8,022 nt of DNA from an uncultured Clostridia bacterium (GCA_946627905.1 CAMOVY010000048.1:1-8022), one strand, 5' to 3'. Positions 1 to 5,403 are shown, counted from the stretch's first letter. Numbers and translations are program-made. The notes: generated from the letters alone by a model not told the origin.

Positions 1-99
1 GTTGTTGTTCTCGATAAGTTTTTCAAGCGAGTCCTTCACCATCATCTCGTAGCCGGAGTATGTGTGAATAACGTACCACTTTGCGTCTTCTATACCCAT
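1..99 (-). CDS. nusG: Transcription termination/antitermination factor NusG, N-terminal fragment (runs off the window)
   Basis: Only the first 33 codons are present; the gene continues beyond base 1. The product begins MGIEDAKWYVIHTYSGYE, and the WYVIHTYSGYE stretch is the first beta strand and helix of the NGN domain that binds the RNA polymerase clamp. NusG modulates elongation and pausing and, in many bacteria, couples transcription to Rho or to ribosomes. The ATG at 97-99 has an AAGGAG ribosome binding site at 105-110 with 5 nt spacing, and that site overlaps the secE stop codon (109-111), so the two genes are tightly linked in translation. Position directly after rpmG and secE is the classical bacterial order, normally followed by rplK-rplA (not visible here). 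The identity is clear despite the short fragment; nothing can be said about the KOW domain. Confidence 0.94.
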   Translation of the reverse strand, partial: MGIEDAKWYVIHTYSGYEMMVKDSLEKLIENNN

Positions 100-108
100 A
101 GATTCTCC

Positions 109-426
109 TTAACCTTTCGGCGACACGAGTTTTAACAGTTCAAGTAGCCCCGTGTCGAACGCGGTGATGATGACTAAAAACGCCAAAACCACGACGAGTA
201 CTACGCCCGTCTTTTTAACTACTTTCGGGAAAGTCGGCCAACTGACCCTTTTGAGTTCGGAGAACACGTCTCTGAATTTAAGACCTATTCTCTTAAAGAA
301 CCCGGGCTTGCCGTCTTTCTTTTTGGCCTTTTTAGCCTCTTTCGCCTTAATTTCCTGCTCTCTTTCTTTTTTGGCTTCCGCGGTAGTGGCGGTAAAGCCG
401 TCTTGACTGGATTTAAGTTTTTCCAT
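109..426 (-). CDS. secE: Preprotein translocase subunit SecE
   Basis: The 105-residue product is the small essential clamp subunit of the SecYEG channel in the cytoplasmic membrane. The diagnostic amphipathic segment ELKRVSWPT is at residues 57-65, preceded by FFKRIGLKFRDVF, and is followed by one membrane-spanning helix at about residues 73-93 (GVVLVVVLAFLVIITAF). The C-terminal half matches the minimal Gram-positive SecE of about 60 residues. The first 42 residues are an extra lysine- and glutamate-rich, probably unstructured or helical cytoplasmic extension with runs such as KAKEAKKAKKK. The ATG at 424-426 has a good ribosome binding site (AAGGGGA at 433-439, 6 nt spacing), supporting translation of the extension. 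It lies 71 bp after rpmG and 9 bp before nusG, in the usual operon. Identification is secure; the role of the extension is unknown. Confidence 0.95.
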   Translation of the reverse strand: MEKLKSSQDGFTATTAEAKKEREQEIKAKEAKKAKKKDGKPGFFKRIGLKFRDVFSELKRVSWPTFPKVVKKTGVVLVVVLAFLVIITAFDTGLLELLKLVSPKG

Positions 427-497
427 TTAAAATCCCCTTATTATCTGGCAAATTCGGGCAAACGCCGAACTCTGCCGCTAAAGAAAAGCGGTAAAAA

Positions 498-662
498 TTA
501 TTTCGCTTCTTTATGAACGGTATGTTTGCCGCAGAACTTGCAGTATTTTTTGATTTCGATACGTTCCGCGTCGTTCTTTTTGTTTTTGAACGTGTCGTAA
601 TTTCTCTGCTTACATTCAGTACAAGCCAAAGTTATCTTGTTTCTAGCGCCTTTCGCTGCCAT
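498..662 (-). CDS. rpmG: 50S ribosomal protein L33 (bL33), zinc-binding form
   Basis: The 54-residue protein starts MAAKGARNKITLACTECKQ and ends with KYCKFCGKHTVHKEAK, a clear bL33 of the large ribosomal subunit. Cysteines 14, 17, 41 and 44 form two CxxC pairs, so this is the zinc-ribbon (C+) type; many bacteria also carry a cysteine-free paralogue used during zinc starvation, not seen here. An in-frame ATG lies six codons upstream (680), but the start at 660-662 is chosen because family members begin at MAxK and because GGAAGGTG at 667-674 is correctly placed as its ribosome binding site. It is the first gene of the rpmG-secE-nusG operon and has its own near-consensus promoter about 55 bp upstream. 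The 71 bp to secE holds only two weak 5-bp hairpins (453-469 and 475-491) and no tRNA. Confidence 0.97.
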   Translation of the reverse strand: MAAKGARNKITLACTECKQRNYDTFKNKKNDAERIEIKKYCKFCGKHTVHKEAK

Positions 663-717
663 AACGCACCTTCCGAACATGAAAAAATTAACACCCCGAA
701 ATACGAGATGCTAATGT

Positions 718-746
718 ATTTTACCAAATGTACGCCCTATTGTCAA
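718..746 (-). promoter_or_regulatory. Sigma-A-type promoter of rpmG-secE-nusG
   Basis: Reading the minus strand, TTGACA (746-741) is followed after exactly 17 bp by TAAAAT (723-718). The -35 is perfect and the -10 matches five of six consensus positions. Transcription should start near 711, giving a leader of about 50 nt before the L33 start codon. This promoter would let the translation/secretion operon be transcribed independently of the upstream spoIVFAB-like pair, after which no intrinsic terminator is evident. Confidence 0.82.
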
Positions 747-806
747 GTTTTTTACGCCTTTTTTTAAAATTTTGCCCCGAAATTCGGCGATTTTTTATTA
801 ACCCCG

Positions 807-844
807 ATATATAGTTCGTGTCGCGCGCTTTTAACGCTATATAT
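807..844. repeat. Inverted repeat ATATATAG-N22-CTATATAT
   Basis: A perfect 8-bp inverted repeat (807-814 and 837-844) flanks a 22-nt spacer containing GCGCGC. It sits in the 163-bp region between the end of the spoIVFB-like gene and the -35 of the rpmG operon. As RNA it would be a weak A/T stem with no U-rich tail on the minus strand, so it is not a convincing terminator. It could be an operator or chance in AT-rich sequence. Confidence 0.3.
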
Positions 845-885
845 GGACTTTTTTTGAACGCTTTTTAAGCGTGATTTTGCCCGCT

Positions 886-1722
886 TTACATATAATCGCC
901 GAGTTTGGAATACAAATTTCCGCCGACTATTATTTTTTCAAGTTGGTTTTGGCTTAATTTTTTCACCAAAACGCCGCTTTTATACACTTCTATCTCGTTC
1001 ACAGCGTTAGCGTCGGTAATGGCGACGAGTTTTTTTATGGTTATGTCGGCGGAAACCGCCTGCCGCTTTATCGGCATACCGCGGCGCAGGTTTTCTTCTG
1101 ACAGCGCGCGGGTTATTTTAACGTATTTATTTTCCTTGTCGCGACTAAAAGCCCCCACTACGACGAACAGCCCGAAAATCAGCAAAGACGGATTTGGTGA
1201 ATAAAAAAGCGTATAAATAAACCCGCAAATAAGTAAAACGCCCAGCGCAACGCCCAAGATTTTACATATAAGCGCCGCCTTTTTTTCGCCCGTTTTAATA
1301 GATAACAGCGCGGACAGAATTCTGCCGCCGTCCAAGGGGTACGCGGGGATAAGGTTTATAAGCGCTAACGCAAAATTTGCTTCCGCGCAGACGTCCGTAA
1401 AAGCGTACGTTTCGGGAAATATCCACCAAACGGCAACGAATAGAAGCCCCACGGCGAGATTTAAGAGCGGACCTGCCGCCGCAATATACAGTTCGTCGTA
1501 AAATTTAAGCCCTTCGATATTGCCGGAAGCCACCGCGCCGAAGGGCGTAAGAGTTATTTTATTAAGTCTGTATCCCGCCTTTTCCGCAGCGATAGAATGC
1601 CCCGTTTCGTGCAATACTGCGGTAAACGTGTATATTAAAAACACGAATATTCTGCCCGTCAGCGCGTAATAAAAGCCTACCGCGAAAAATAAGGGATGAA
1701 CGGAATATCTTATACCGCCCAT
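886..1722 (-). CDS. spoIVFB: SpoIVFB-like M50 family intramembrane site-2 metalloprotease
   Basis: This 278-residue multi-pass membrane protein has both zinc-site motifs of the M50 site-2 proteases. HETGH (residues 38-42) supplies two histidine ligands and the catalytic glutamate, and NLIPAYPLDGGR (123-134) supplies the third ligand, Asp131. TLTPFGAVASG and AAAGPLLN between them are typical of the SpoIVFB subgroup. Hydrophobic stretches at about 11-36, 79-102, 113-126 and 150-190 are the likely membrane helices. The final 75 residues are soluble and could be a diverged CBS-like domain, as in SpoIVFB. Length equals the family norm. In Bacillus, SpoIVFB cleaves pro-sigma-K during sporulation; the substrate here is unknown. 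The ATG (1720-1722) lies inside the last codons of the upstream gene (13-bp overlap) with no strong ribosome binding site, which points to coupled translation of regulator and protease. No clear terminator follows. Confidence 0.85.
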   Translation of the reverse strand: MGGIRYSVHPLFFAVGFYYALTGRIFVFLIYTFTAVLHETGHSIAAEKAGYRLNKITLTPFGAVASGNIEGLKFYDELYIAAAGPLLNLAVGLLFVAVWWIFPETYAFTDVCAEANFALALINLIPAYPLDGGRILSALLSIKTGEKKAALICKILGVALGVLLICGFIYTLFYSPNPSLLIFGLFVVVGAFSRDKENKYVKITRALSEENLRRGMPIKRQAVSADITIKKLVAITDANAVNEIEVYKSGVLVKKLSQNQLEKIIVGGNLYSKLGDYM

Positions 1723-2546
1723 AAAACGGCGTTATCTTCTATCGTGTAGTCGGTGATTACGGCGTTTTCGGAATTAAAACACATAGTAAGCCCGCCGCCT
1801 TCTACGTAGCCCACGGGGATATTGTCGAACACGCTGTCCCCTGCGCCGAGATAAGCGTACGAAAGTCCCGAAAGGGTGGAAGAAAACACCGCGCTGTGCG
1901 CTACAACCATAGTATAAGTGCCGTCTTCTTCTTTGACGACGGAAGAAACCGTTCCGTCCGTCGGCGCATATACCGAACCGCTGCCCGTGTAAGAAATAAT
2001 GCCGTTATCTAAACTAACATCGCCGTCAAAATTCATAACGGGCGAAAAATCTTTATAAGTTTTCTCCGCCGCCGCAGTTTCTACCGAAAACACCCTGCGC
2101 ATAAACACGTTTATCGCGCTGTCAGAGTAAAGCGCGTTGGTAATAAATATTGCGCCGACAAGCACCGCTATCGCCACGATTTCCGCGCTTATTACCGAAA
2201 ACTTAAAAAACGGTTTGCGCTTTTTTTTGCGAACGCTCGTACTGACGTACGTTTCTTCTGCCGCTTGCCCGACAGTCTCTTCCGCCGCGTCTTCTGCCGC
2301 TTGCGGCATAACTTCTTCTGAAATTTCCGCCGTATCTTCCGCCCTTTCGACAGCGGCTTCTTGCGGGATAGCCTGTTCTGTTATCTCGCTTTCCGCATTT
2401 ACCTTGGACAATAATTCTTCTTTTACCGCGTCGGGGCTTTTACTTTTCTTTTTGAATACGCGCCGGCGTTTCGCGGGTTTATAGGTAATGTTCGCCGTGT
2501 TGACGGGTATTTCAAGCATAGTGGCGTACTGTAATTTTTCGTTCAT
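1710..2546 (-). CDS. spoIVFA: SpoIVFA-like membrane-anchored protein with degenerate M23/LytM domain
   Basis: The 278-residue product has four parts: a basic N-terminus (AKRRRVFKKKSK, about 24-36); a low-complexity region rich in Glu and Ala (about 51-99) with repeated PQEAA/PQAAEDAAEE-type units; a single membrane helix at about 117-139; and a C-terminal LytM-like beta domain (about 165-278) with YAPTDGTV and MVVAHSAV. Active M23 peptidases need HxxxD and HxH zinc ligands. Here only one histidine (217) is in a plausible place and the usual HxH position reads LSYAYL, so the domain is probably not catalytic. That architecture and its position immediately before an M50 protease match SpoIVFA, the inhibitor/anchor of SpoIVFB. 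The start at 2544-2546 is chosen over an in-frame ATG 42 codons upstream because AAAGGAG (2554-2560) sits 7 nt before it, and the upstream extension would run through the leader hairpin. Similarity outside the C-terminal domain is not recognisable, so the name rests largely on context. Confidence 0.75.
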   Translation of the reverse strand: MNEKLQYATMLEIPVNTANITYKPAKRRRVFKKKSKSPDAVKEELLSKVNAESEITEQAIPQEAAVERAEDTAEISEEVMPQAAEDAAEETVGQAAEETYVSTSVRKKKRKPFFKFSVISAEIVAIAVLVGAIFITNALYSDSAINVFMRRVFSVETAAAEKTYKDFSPVMNFDGDVSLDNGIISYTGSGSVYAPTDGTVSSVVKEEDGTYTMVVAHSAVFSSTLSGLSYAYLGAGDSVFDNIPVGYVEGGGLTMCFNSENAVITDYTIEDNAVLWAV

Positions 2547-2605
2547 AATGTTTCTCCTTTCGCACTCTTTACAAATTTTATATGCTTGAAAACCCATAAA
2601 TAGAA

Positions 2606-2641
2606 CGCCCCGAAAAAGGAAATACAACCTTTTTCGGGGCG
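2606..2641 (-). promoter_or_regulatory. Strong hairpin in the spoIVFA leader (possible attenuator or mRNA stabiliser)
   Basis: CGCCCCGAAAAAGG (2606-2619) pairs perfectly with CCTTTTTCGGGGCG (2628-2641): a 14-bp stem with an 8-nt loop. It ends about 45 nt before the SpoIVFA ribosome binding site. Read on the minus strand, it is followed by TTCTATTTATGGGTTTTC, which is T-rich but not a clean U-run, so it could be a leaky terminator/attenuator or a protective 5' hairpin. A separate, better terminator for the upstream apgM gene lies at 2775-2808, so this one is not needed to end that transcript. Confidence 0.6.
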
Positions 2642-2665
2642 AAAATACAAAATCCGATACAAAAT

Positions 2666-2684
2666 AGTACACTTTGACTGTACT
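2666..2684. promoter_or_regulatory. Operator-like inverted repeat AGTACA-N7-TGTACT
   Basis: Perfect 6-bp arms (2666-2671 and 2679-2684) are separated by 7 bp, centre-to-centre 13 bp, a size suiting a dimeric helix-turn-helix regulator. It lies between the presumed promoter region and the leader hairpin of the spoIVFA-like gene. Function is inferred from symmetry and position only. Confidence 0.3.
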
Positions 2685-2712
2685 TTGCTTTTTTTATTTA
2701 ATGTTTGTGTTA

Positions 2713-2741
2713 AAATTGTTTTGCATATCGAAAGTTGTCAA
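2713..2741 (-). promoter_or_regulatory. Possible promoter of the spoIVFAB-like operon
   Basis: On the minus strand a perfect TTGACA occurs at 2741-2736, just past the apgM terminator. The hexamer 17 bp downstream is CAATTT (2718-2713), a poor -10, and no better one is found at 16-18 bp. No convincing sporulation sigma-E promoter was recognised either. The -35 may need an activator, or may be coincidental. Confidence 0.3.
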
Positions 2742-2774
2742 ACTTATGCAAACCCGTTGCTGCAACACACAAAA

Positions 2775-2808
2775 GTACCGCCCCGCATAAAATTATGCGG
2801 GGCGGTAC
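2775..2808 (-). terminator. Intrinsic terminator of ung-apgM
   Basis: A 16-bp perfect stem (2775-2790 with 2793-2808), GC-rich with core CCGCCCCGC, encloses a tight AA loop. On the minus strand it is followed by TTTTGTGTGTTG. It begins 27 bp after the apgM stop codon. On the plus strand no U-run follows, so it acts mainly on minus-strand transcripts. Confidence 0.85.
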
Positions 2809-2835
2809 ACTGTTATTATACATATTATTAAAAAT

Positions 2836-4041
2836 TTATTTTCCTAAAAACTTTTTCATTAAACTTACGCCGCTTTGTTCAAAAATTCCCGTCTTTGCGG
2901 CTTCCGTTTCACAGTATTTTTCCGCGCCGCTGCTTACCGTTTTGGTACTGTTGTATAAAACGTACGGCACGGCATCAGCAACGTGCGTCATTAAATTAAG
3001 CGGCGTAGGGTGGTCCGGCATAATCAAAAGCGCAAAATCTTCGCCACGCGCCTTTAAGCCTTCGGCTATGGTTTTAACTACCCCGTCGATTTGTTCTATA
3101 GAATAAATCTTATGCTTTGCGTCGCCGTGATGCCCGCACTCGTCGGGCGCTTCCATATGAATATACACGAAATCGCAGTCTTTTAATGCGTCCAAAGCGG
3201 CGTTTGCCTTGCCCTGAAAATTCGTATCGTAATTGCCCGTAGCGCCTTCCACTTCTATAACCCGCATACCCGTAAGTTTGCCTATGCCCTTAAGTAAATC
3301 GACAGCGGAAATCATAGCGCCCTTTAAGCCGTACCTTTCATTAAAAGACTGCAAAGCGGGTTTAGTGCCTTCCCCCCAGAACCATAAGGAGTTTGCGGGG
3401 CGCTTGCCCGCCTTTATCCTTGCAAGATTTACGGGGTGGTTTTTCAAAAGTTCTGCAGACTTTTCCATAAGGCGCAGATATTCTTTGCCCGTTTCGCTAG
3501 TCGGTAAATGCCCCTTGACGGGCTTACCCGTAATGTCGTGCGGCGGGGTTAAATCGCCCGCGATTTTGCCGTTATCTATAACGAGACAATGCCTATAACT
3601 TATACCCGAATACAGGCGGTACTTTTCATCGTTAAGTTTTTCCGCAAGATAATCTATTAAAATTTTGGCTTCCGCGGTGGTGATTTCCCCCGCGCTGTAG
3701 TCTATCATAGTTTTATCTTCGAAATTTTCTTCGTCCGATAAACATACTAAATTCGCGCGCGCCGTTATGTCCGTGCTTTTAAGCGCTATGCCGATTGACG
3801 CCGCCTCGAGTGGCGAACGCCCCGTGTAGCACTCTTTCGGGTCGTAGCCCAAAACCGAAAGGTTAGCAACGTCGCTACCCGGTTTTAACCCTTCCGCCAC
3901 CGTTTTGCAAAGCCCCACTTCGGAAACCCTGCAAAGCCCGTCTATATACGGTTTTTTCGCTAAATCGAGCGGCGTTTTGCCGCCTAAACTTTCCTGCGGA
4001 TAATCCGCCATACCGTCGCCTAAAATTACTGCGTATTTCAT
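2836..4041 (-). CDS. apgM: Cofactor-independent phosphoglycerate mutase, archaeal type (ApgM family; possible homoserine kinase)
   Basis: The 401-residue protein belongs to the alkaline-phosphatase superfamily branch of archaeal-type phosphoglycerate mutases, which interconvert 3- and 2-phosphoglycerate in glycolysis without 2,3-bisphosphoglycerate. Visible metal and catalytic motifs in order are: ILGDGMADYP with Asp9; GLKPGSDVANLSVLGYDP with the presumed catalytic Ser56; YTGRSPLEAASIGI; HMEAPDECGHHGD (295-307) with Asp300 and His304; and MPDHPTP (341-347) with Asp343 and His344, then His353. All expected metal ligands appear to be there. A bacterial subgroup of this family of about 400 residues has been proposed to act as a homoserine kinase in genomes lacking ThrB; sequence alone does not decide between the roles. 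The start ATG overlaps the ung stop (ATGA, 4038-4041), with GGAG about 7 nt upstream, so it is co-transcribed and probably translationally coupled with ung. A terminator at 2775-2808 ends the unit. Confidence 0.85.
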   Translation of the reverse strand: MKYAVILGDGMADYPQESLGGKTPLDLAKKPYIDGLCRVSEVGLCKTVAEGLKPGSDVANLSVLGYDPKECYTGRSPLEAASIGIALKSTDITARANLVCLSDEENFEDKTMIDYSAGEITTAEAKILIDYLAEKLNDEKYRLYSGISYRHCLVIDNGKIAGDLTPPHDITGKPVKGHLPTSETGKEYLRLMEKSAELLKNHPVNLARIKAGKRPANSLWFWGEGTKPALQSFNERYGLKGAMISAVDLLKGIGKLTGMRVIEVEGATGNYDTNFQGKANAALDALKDCDFVYIHMEAPDECGHHGDAKHKIYSIEQIDGVVKTIAEGLKARGEDFALLIMPDHPTPLNLMTHVADAVPYVLYNSTKTVSSGAEKYCETEAAKTGIFEQSGVSLMKKFLGK

Positions 4042-4706
4042 AGTCTGCTCCAGTCAATCGGCATTTTGCCGTGTTTAATAAGATATTCGTTTGCTTTAAT
4101 AAAATGCCCGCACCCGAAAAATCCGTTATACGCGGACAATGGGCTTGGATGCGCGCACTCTAATATCAAGTGTTTACTGCCGTCTATAAGCGCCTTTTTA
4201 GCGCGGGCGTTAGCGCCCCATAAAAAGAATACGACGTTATCGCGCCCGTCGGATATTTTCTTTATAACGCCGTCGGTAAACTCTTCCCAACCCTTGTCTT
4301 TATGGGAATTAGCCGCGTGCGCGCGCACGGTAAGCACCGCGTTAAGTAGCAGCACGCCCTGTTTTGCCCAGCCCGTTAAATCGCCCGAAGTAAAGTTATC
4401 CGCGCCCGTTTCGTCTTGTATTTCTTTAAAAATATTGACGAGCGACGGCGGCAGCGCCACGCCTTTCGGCACGGAAAAGGAAAGCCCCATCGCCTGACCT
4501 TCTTCGTGATAGGGGTCTTGCCCGAGAATTACTGCTTTTATATCCTTAAACGCTGTTGTTTTCATACTGTTGAATATGCTGAACATATCGGGATAAACGG
4601 TACGCGTCGAATATTCGGCTTTTAAAAATTCCCTTAATTTTATATAGGACGGCGAAGAAAATTCTTCATTTAAAATTTCGTCCCACTCTTCGGTGATTTT
4701 AACCAT
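4038..4706 (-). CDS. ung: Uracil-DNA glycosylase, family 1
   Basis: The 222-residue enzyme removes uracil from DNA to start base-excision repair of deaminated cytosine or misincorporated dUTP. All family-1 motifs are intact: the water-activating loop GQDPYH (62-67) with Asp64 and Tyr66; FSVP with the stacking Phe77; LLLNAVLTV with uracil-reading Asn122; and the DNA-intercalation loop HPSPLS (186-191) with catalytic His186. Length is typical. The N-terminus beginning MVKITEEWDEILNEEF aligns with the family, so the ATG at 4704-4706 is likely correct even though no Shine-Dalgarno sequence precedes it (upstream reads TACTTAATT). The best promoter predicts transcription beginning at or within a few bases of the ATG, so the message may be leaderless. 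It is the first gene of a two-gene unit with apgM (4-bp overlap) and is divergent from mntP. Confidence 0.97.
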   Translation of the reverse strand: MVKITEEWDEILNEEFSSPSYIKLREFLKAEYSTRTVYPDMFSIFNSMKTTAFKDIKAVILGQDPYHEEGQAMGLSFSVPKGVALPPSLVNIFKEIQDETGADNFTSGDLTGWAKQGVLLLNAVLTVRAHAANSHKDKGWEEFTDGVIKKISDGRDNVVFFLWGANARAKKALIDGSKHLILECAHPSPLSAYNGFFGCGHFIKANEYLIKHGKMPIDWSRL

Positions 4707-4711
4707 AATTA

Positions 4712-4739
4712 AGTATATTTTATCATTTTACGTTGACAA
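4712..4739 (-). promoter_or_regulatory. Predicted ung promoter, placing the start site at or next to the ATG
   Basis: On the minus strand TTGTCA (4739-4734, five of six to consensus) is followed after 16 bp by TATACT (4717-4712, five of six). A start site 6-7 nt downstream of the -10 falls on the ATG at 4706. An alternative pair, TTGCTT (4745-4740) with 17 bp to TAAAAT (4722-4717), would start near 4710. Both give a leader of 0-5 nt, in line with the missing ribosome binding site. The -35 overlaps the mntP -35 on the opposite strand. Confidence 0.55.
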
Positions 4740-4761
4740 AAGCAATACAATTATATATAAT
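4733..4761 (+). promoter_or_regulatory. Perfect-consensus sigma-A promoter of mntP
   Basis: TTGACA (4733-4738), a 17-bp spacer and TATAAT (4756-4761) match the consensus exactly. The start site is expected near 4768, about 17 nt before the mntP ATG. That leader is too short for a manganese riboswitch. The -10 lies within a 14-bp perfect palindrome, AATTATATATAATT (4749-4762), which could be a binding site for a repressor or simply reflect the AT-rich -10. Confidence 0.85.
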
Positions 4762-4784
4762 TAAAAAGTTTTACGGTGAAGAAA

Positions 4785-5387
4785 ATGAGTGCGTTTGAAA
4801 TTGTCGTTATATCCGTCGCGCTTGCTATGGACGCGTTTGCGCTGACTATTGCCAACTGCGCGACTTACGAAAAGACCTTAACGAGAAAAAAAGAGTGGGC
4901 TATGCCCGCTTTCTTTGCGGCGTTTCAGTTCGGTATGCCGCTTTTGGGGTATTTTCTCGGCGGGCTGGTTTCTGACTTTTTACAGTCGTTCGCCAAATTT
5001 CTTTCGGCGGGCGTGTTCTTTATTCTCGCGGTAAAAATAGTGTGCGATATTATTGCGGAAAAACGCAAGTCGGAAAAGTCCGTCGGTTTTTCCGAAGCGG
5101 CGCAACGCGAAAACGCGCAACGTTTCACTTTAAACGTGCTTACTTTGCAGGCTGTCGCCACGAGTATAGACGCACTTATCGTCGGCATCACTTTTGCCGC
5201 GACTACGCTTCCCTTTTCAATATTCATTGTCGCGGGAATTATCGGAATAATAACTTTTGCAATCGTTGCCGCCGCCCTTTTTATCGGCAAATCGCTCGGC
5301 AGGCTGTTGGGCGAATACGCCGTATGGCTGGGCGCAATAATTCTTTTCGTGCTTGCCGTTAAAAACCTTATCGAAGGTATACTTTAA
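4785..5387 (+). CDS. mntP: Putative manganese efflux pump MntP
   Basis: The 200-residue, very hydrophobic protein is an MntP (formerly DUF204) exporter that removes excess Mn2+ across the cytoplasmic membrane. The family's two-fold internal repeat is visible: VALAMDAFAL (11-20) with Asp16 in the first half and VATSIDALIVG (124-134) with Asp129 in the second, both aspartates being in the expected membrane helices. Six helices are apparent at about 3-24, 40-60, 70-91, 117-139, 144-167 and 176-197, with a charged loop (92-113) separating the halves. The ATG at 4785 is preferred to an in-frame GTG at 4776 because GGTGA (4775-4779) then serves as ribosome binding site and because the GTG would lie only about 8 nt from the predicted start site. 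It is the only plus-strand gene, divergent from ung and convergent with the sulfur operon. No Mn riboswitch precedes it. Confidence 0.94.
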   Translation: MSAFEIVVISVALAMDAFALTIANCATYEKTLTRKKEWAMPAFFAAFQFGMPLLGYFLGGLVSDFLQSFAKFLSAGVFFILAVKIVCDIIAEKRKSEKSVGFSEAAQRENAQRFTLNVLTLQAVATSIDALIVGITFAATTLPFSIFIVAGIIGIITFAIVAAALFIGKSLGRLLGEYAVWLGAIILFVLAVKNLIEGIL

Positions 5388-5403
5388 CCTAAATTCAATA
5401 TAT

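Noticed and set aside
427..497. Possible tRNA-Trp gene or terminator in the rpmG-secE gap, as the gap is about tRNA-sized and tRNA-Trp is common there
   Set aside because: No cloverleaf, T-loop or CCA signature can be found; only two isolated 5-bp hairpins (453-469, 475-491) without U-tails.
663..680. Longer rpmG start at 680
   Set aside because: The extra six residues are not part of bL33, and the ribosome binding site at 667-674 would lie inside them.
858..872. ACGCTT-TTT-AAGCGT hairpin as terminator of the spoIVFB-like gene
   Set aside because: The stem has only 6 bp, and on the minus strand it is followed by an A-run, not a U-run.
905..1204. Plus-strand open frame opposite the M50 protease
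   Set aside because: It is a shadow of a gene with complete catalytic motifs, and no start signal is seen.
2137..2484. Plus-strand open frame opposite the SpoIVFA-like gene
   Set aside because: It is a Ser/Ala-rich mirror of the Glu/Ala-rich repeat region on the other strand, with no ribosome binding site.
2547..2672. 42-codon longer N-terminus for the SpoIVFA-like protein
   Set aside because: It would be encoded by the leader hairpin and lacks a ribosome binding site, whereas 2546 has an ideal AAAGGAG 7 nt upstream.
4776..4784. GTG start of mntP three codons upstream
   Set aside because: It has no ribosome binding site and would leave a leader of only about 8 nt from the consensus promoter.
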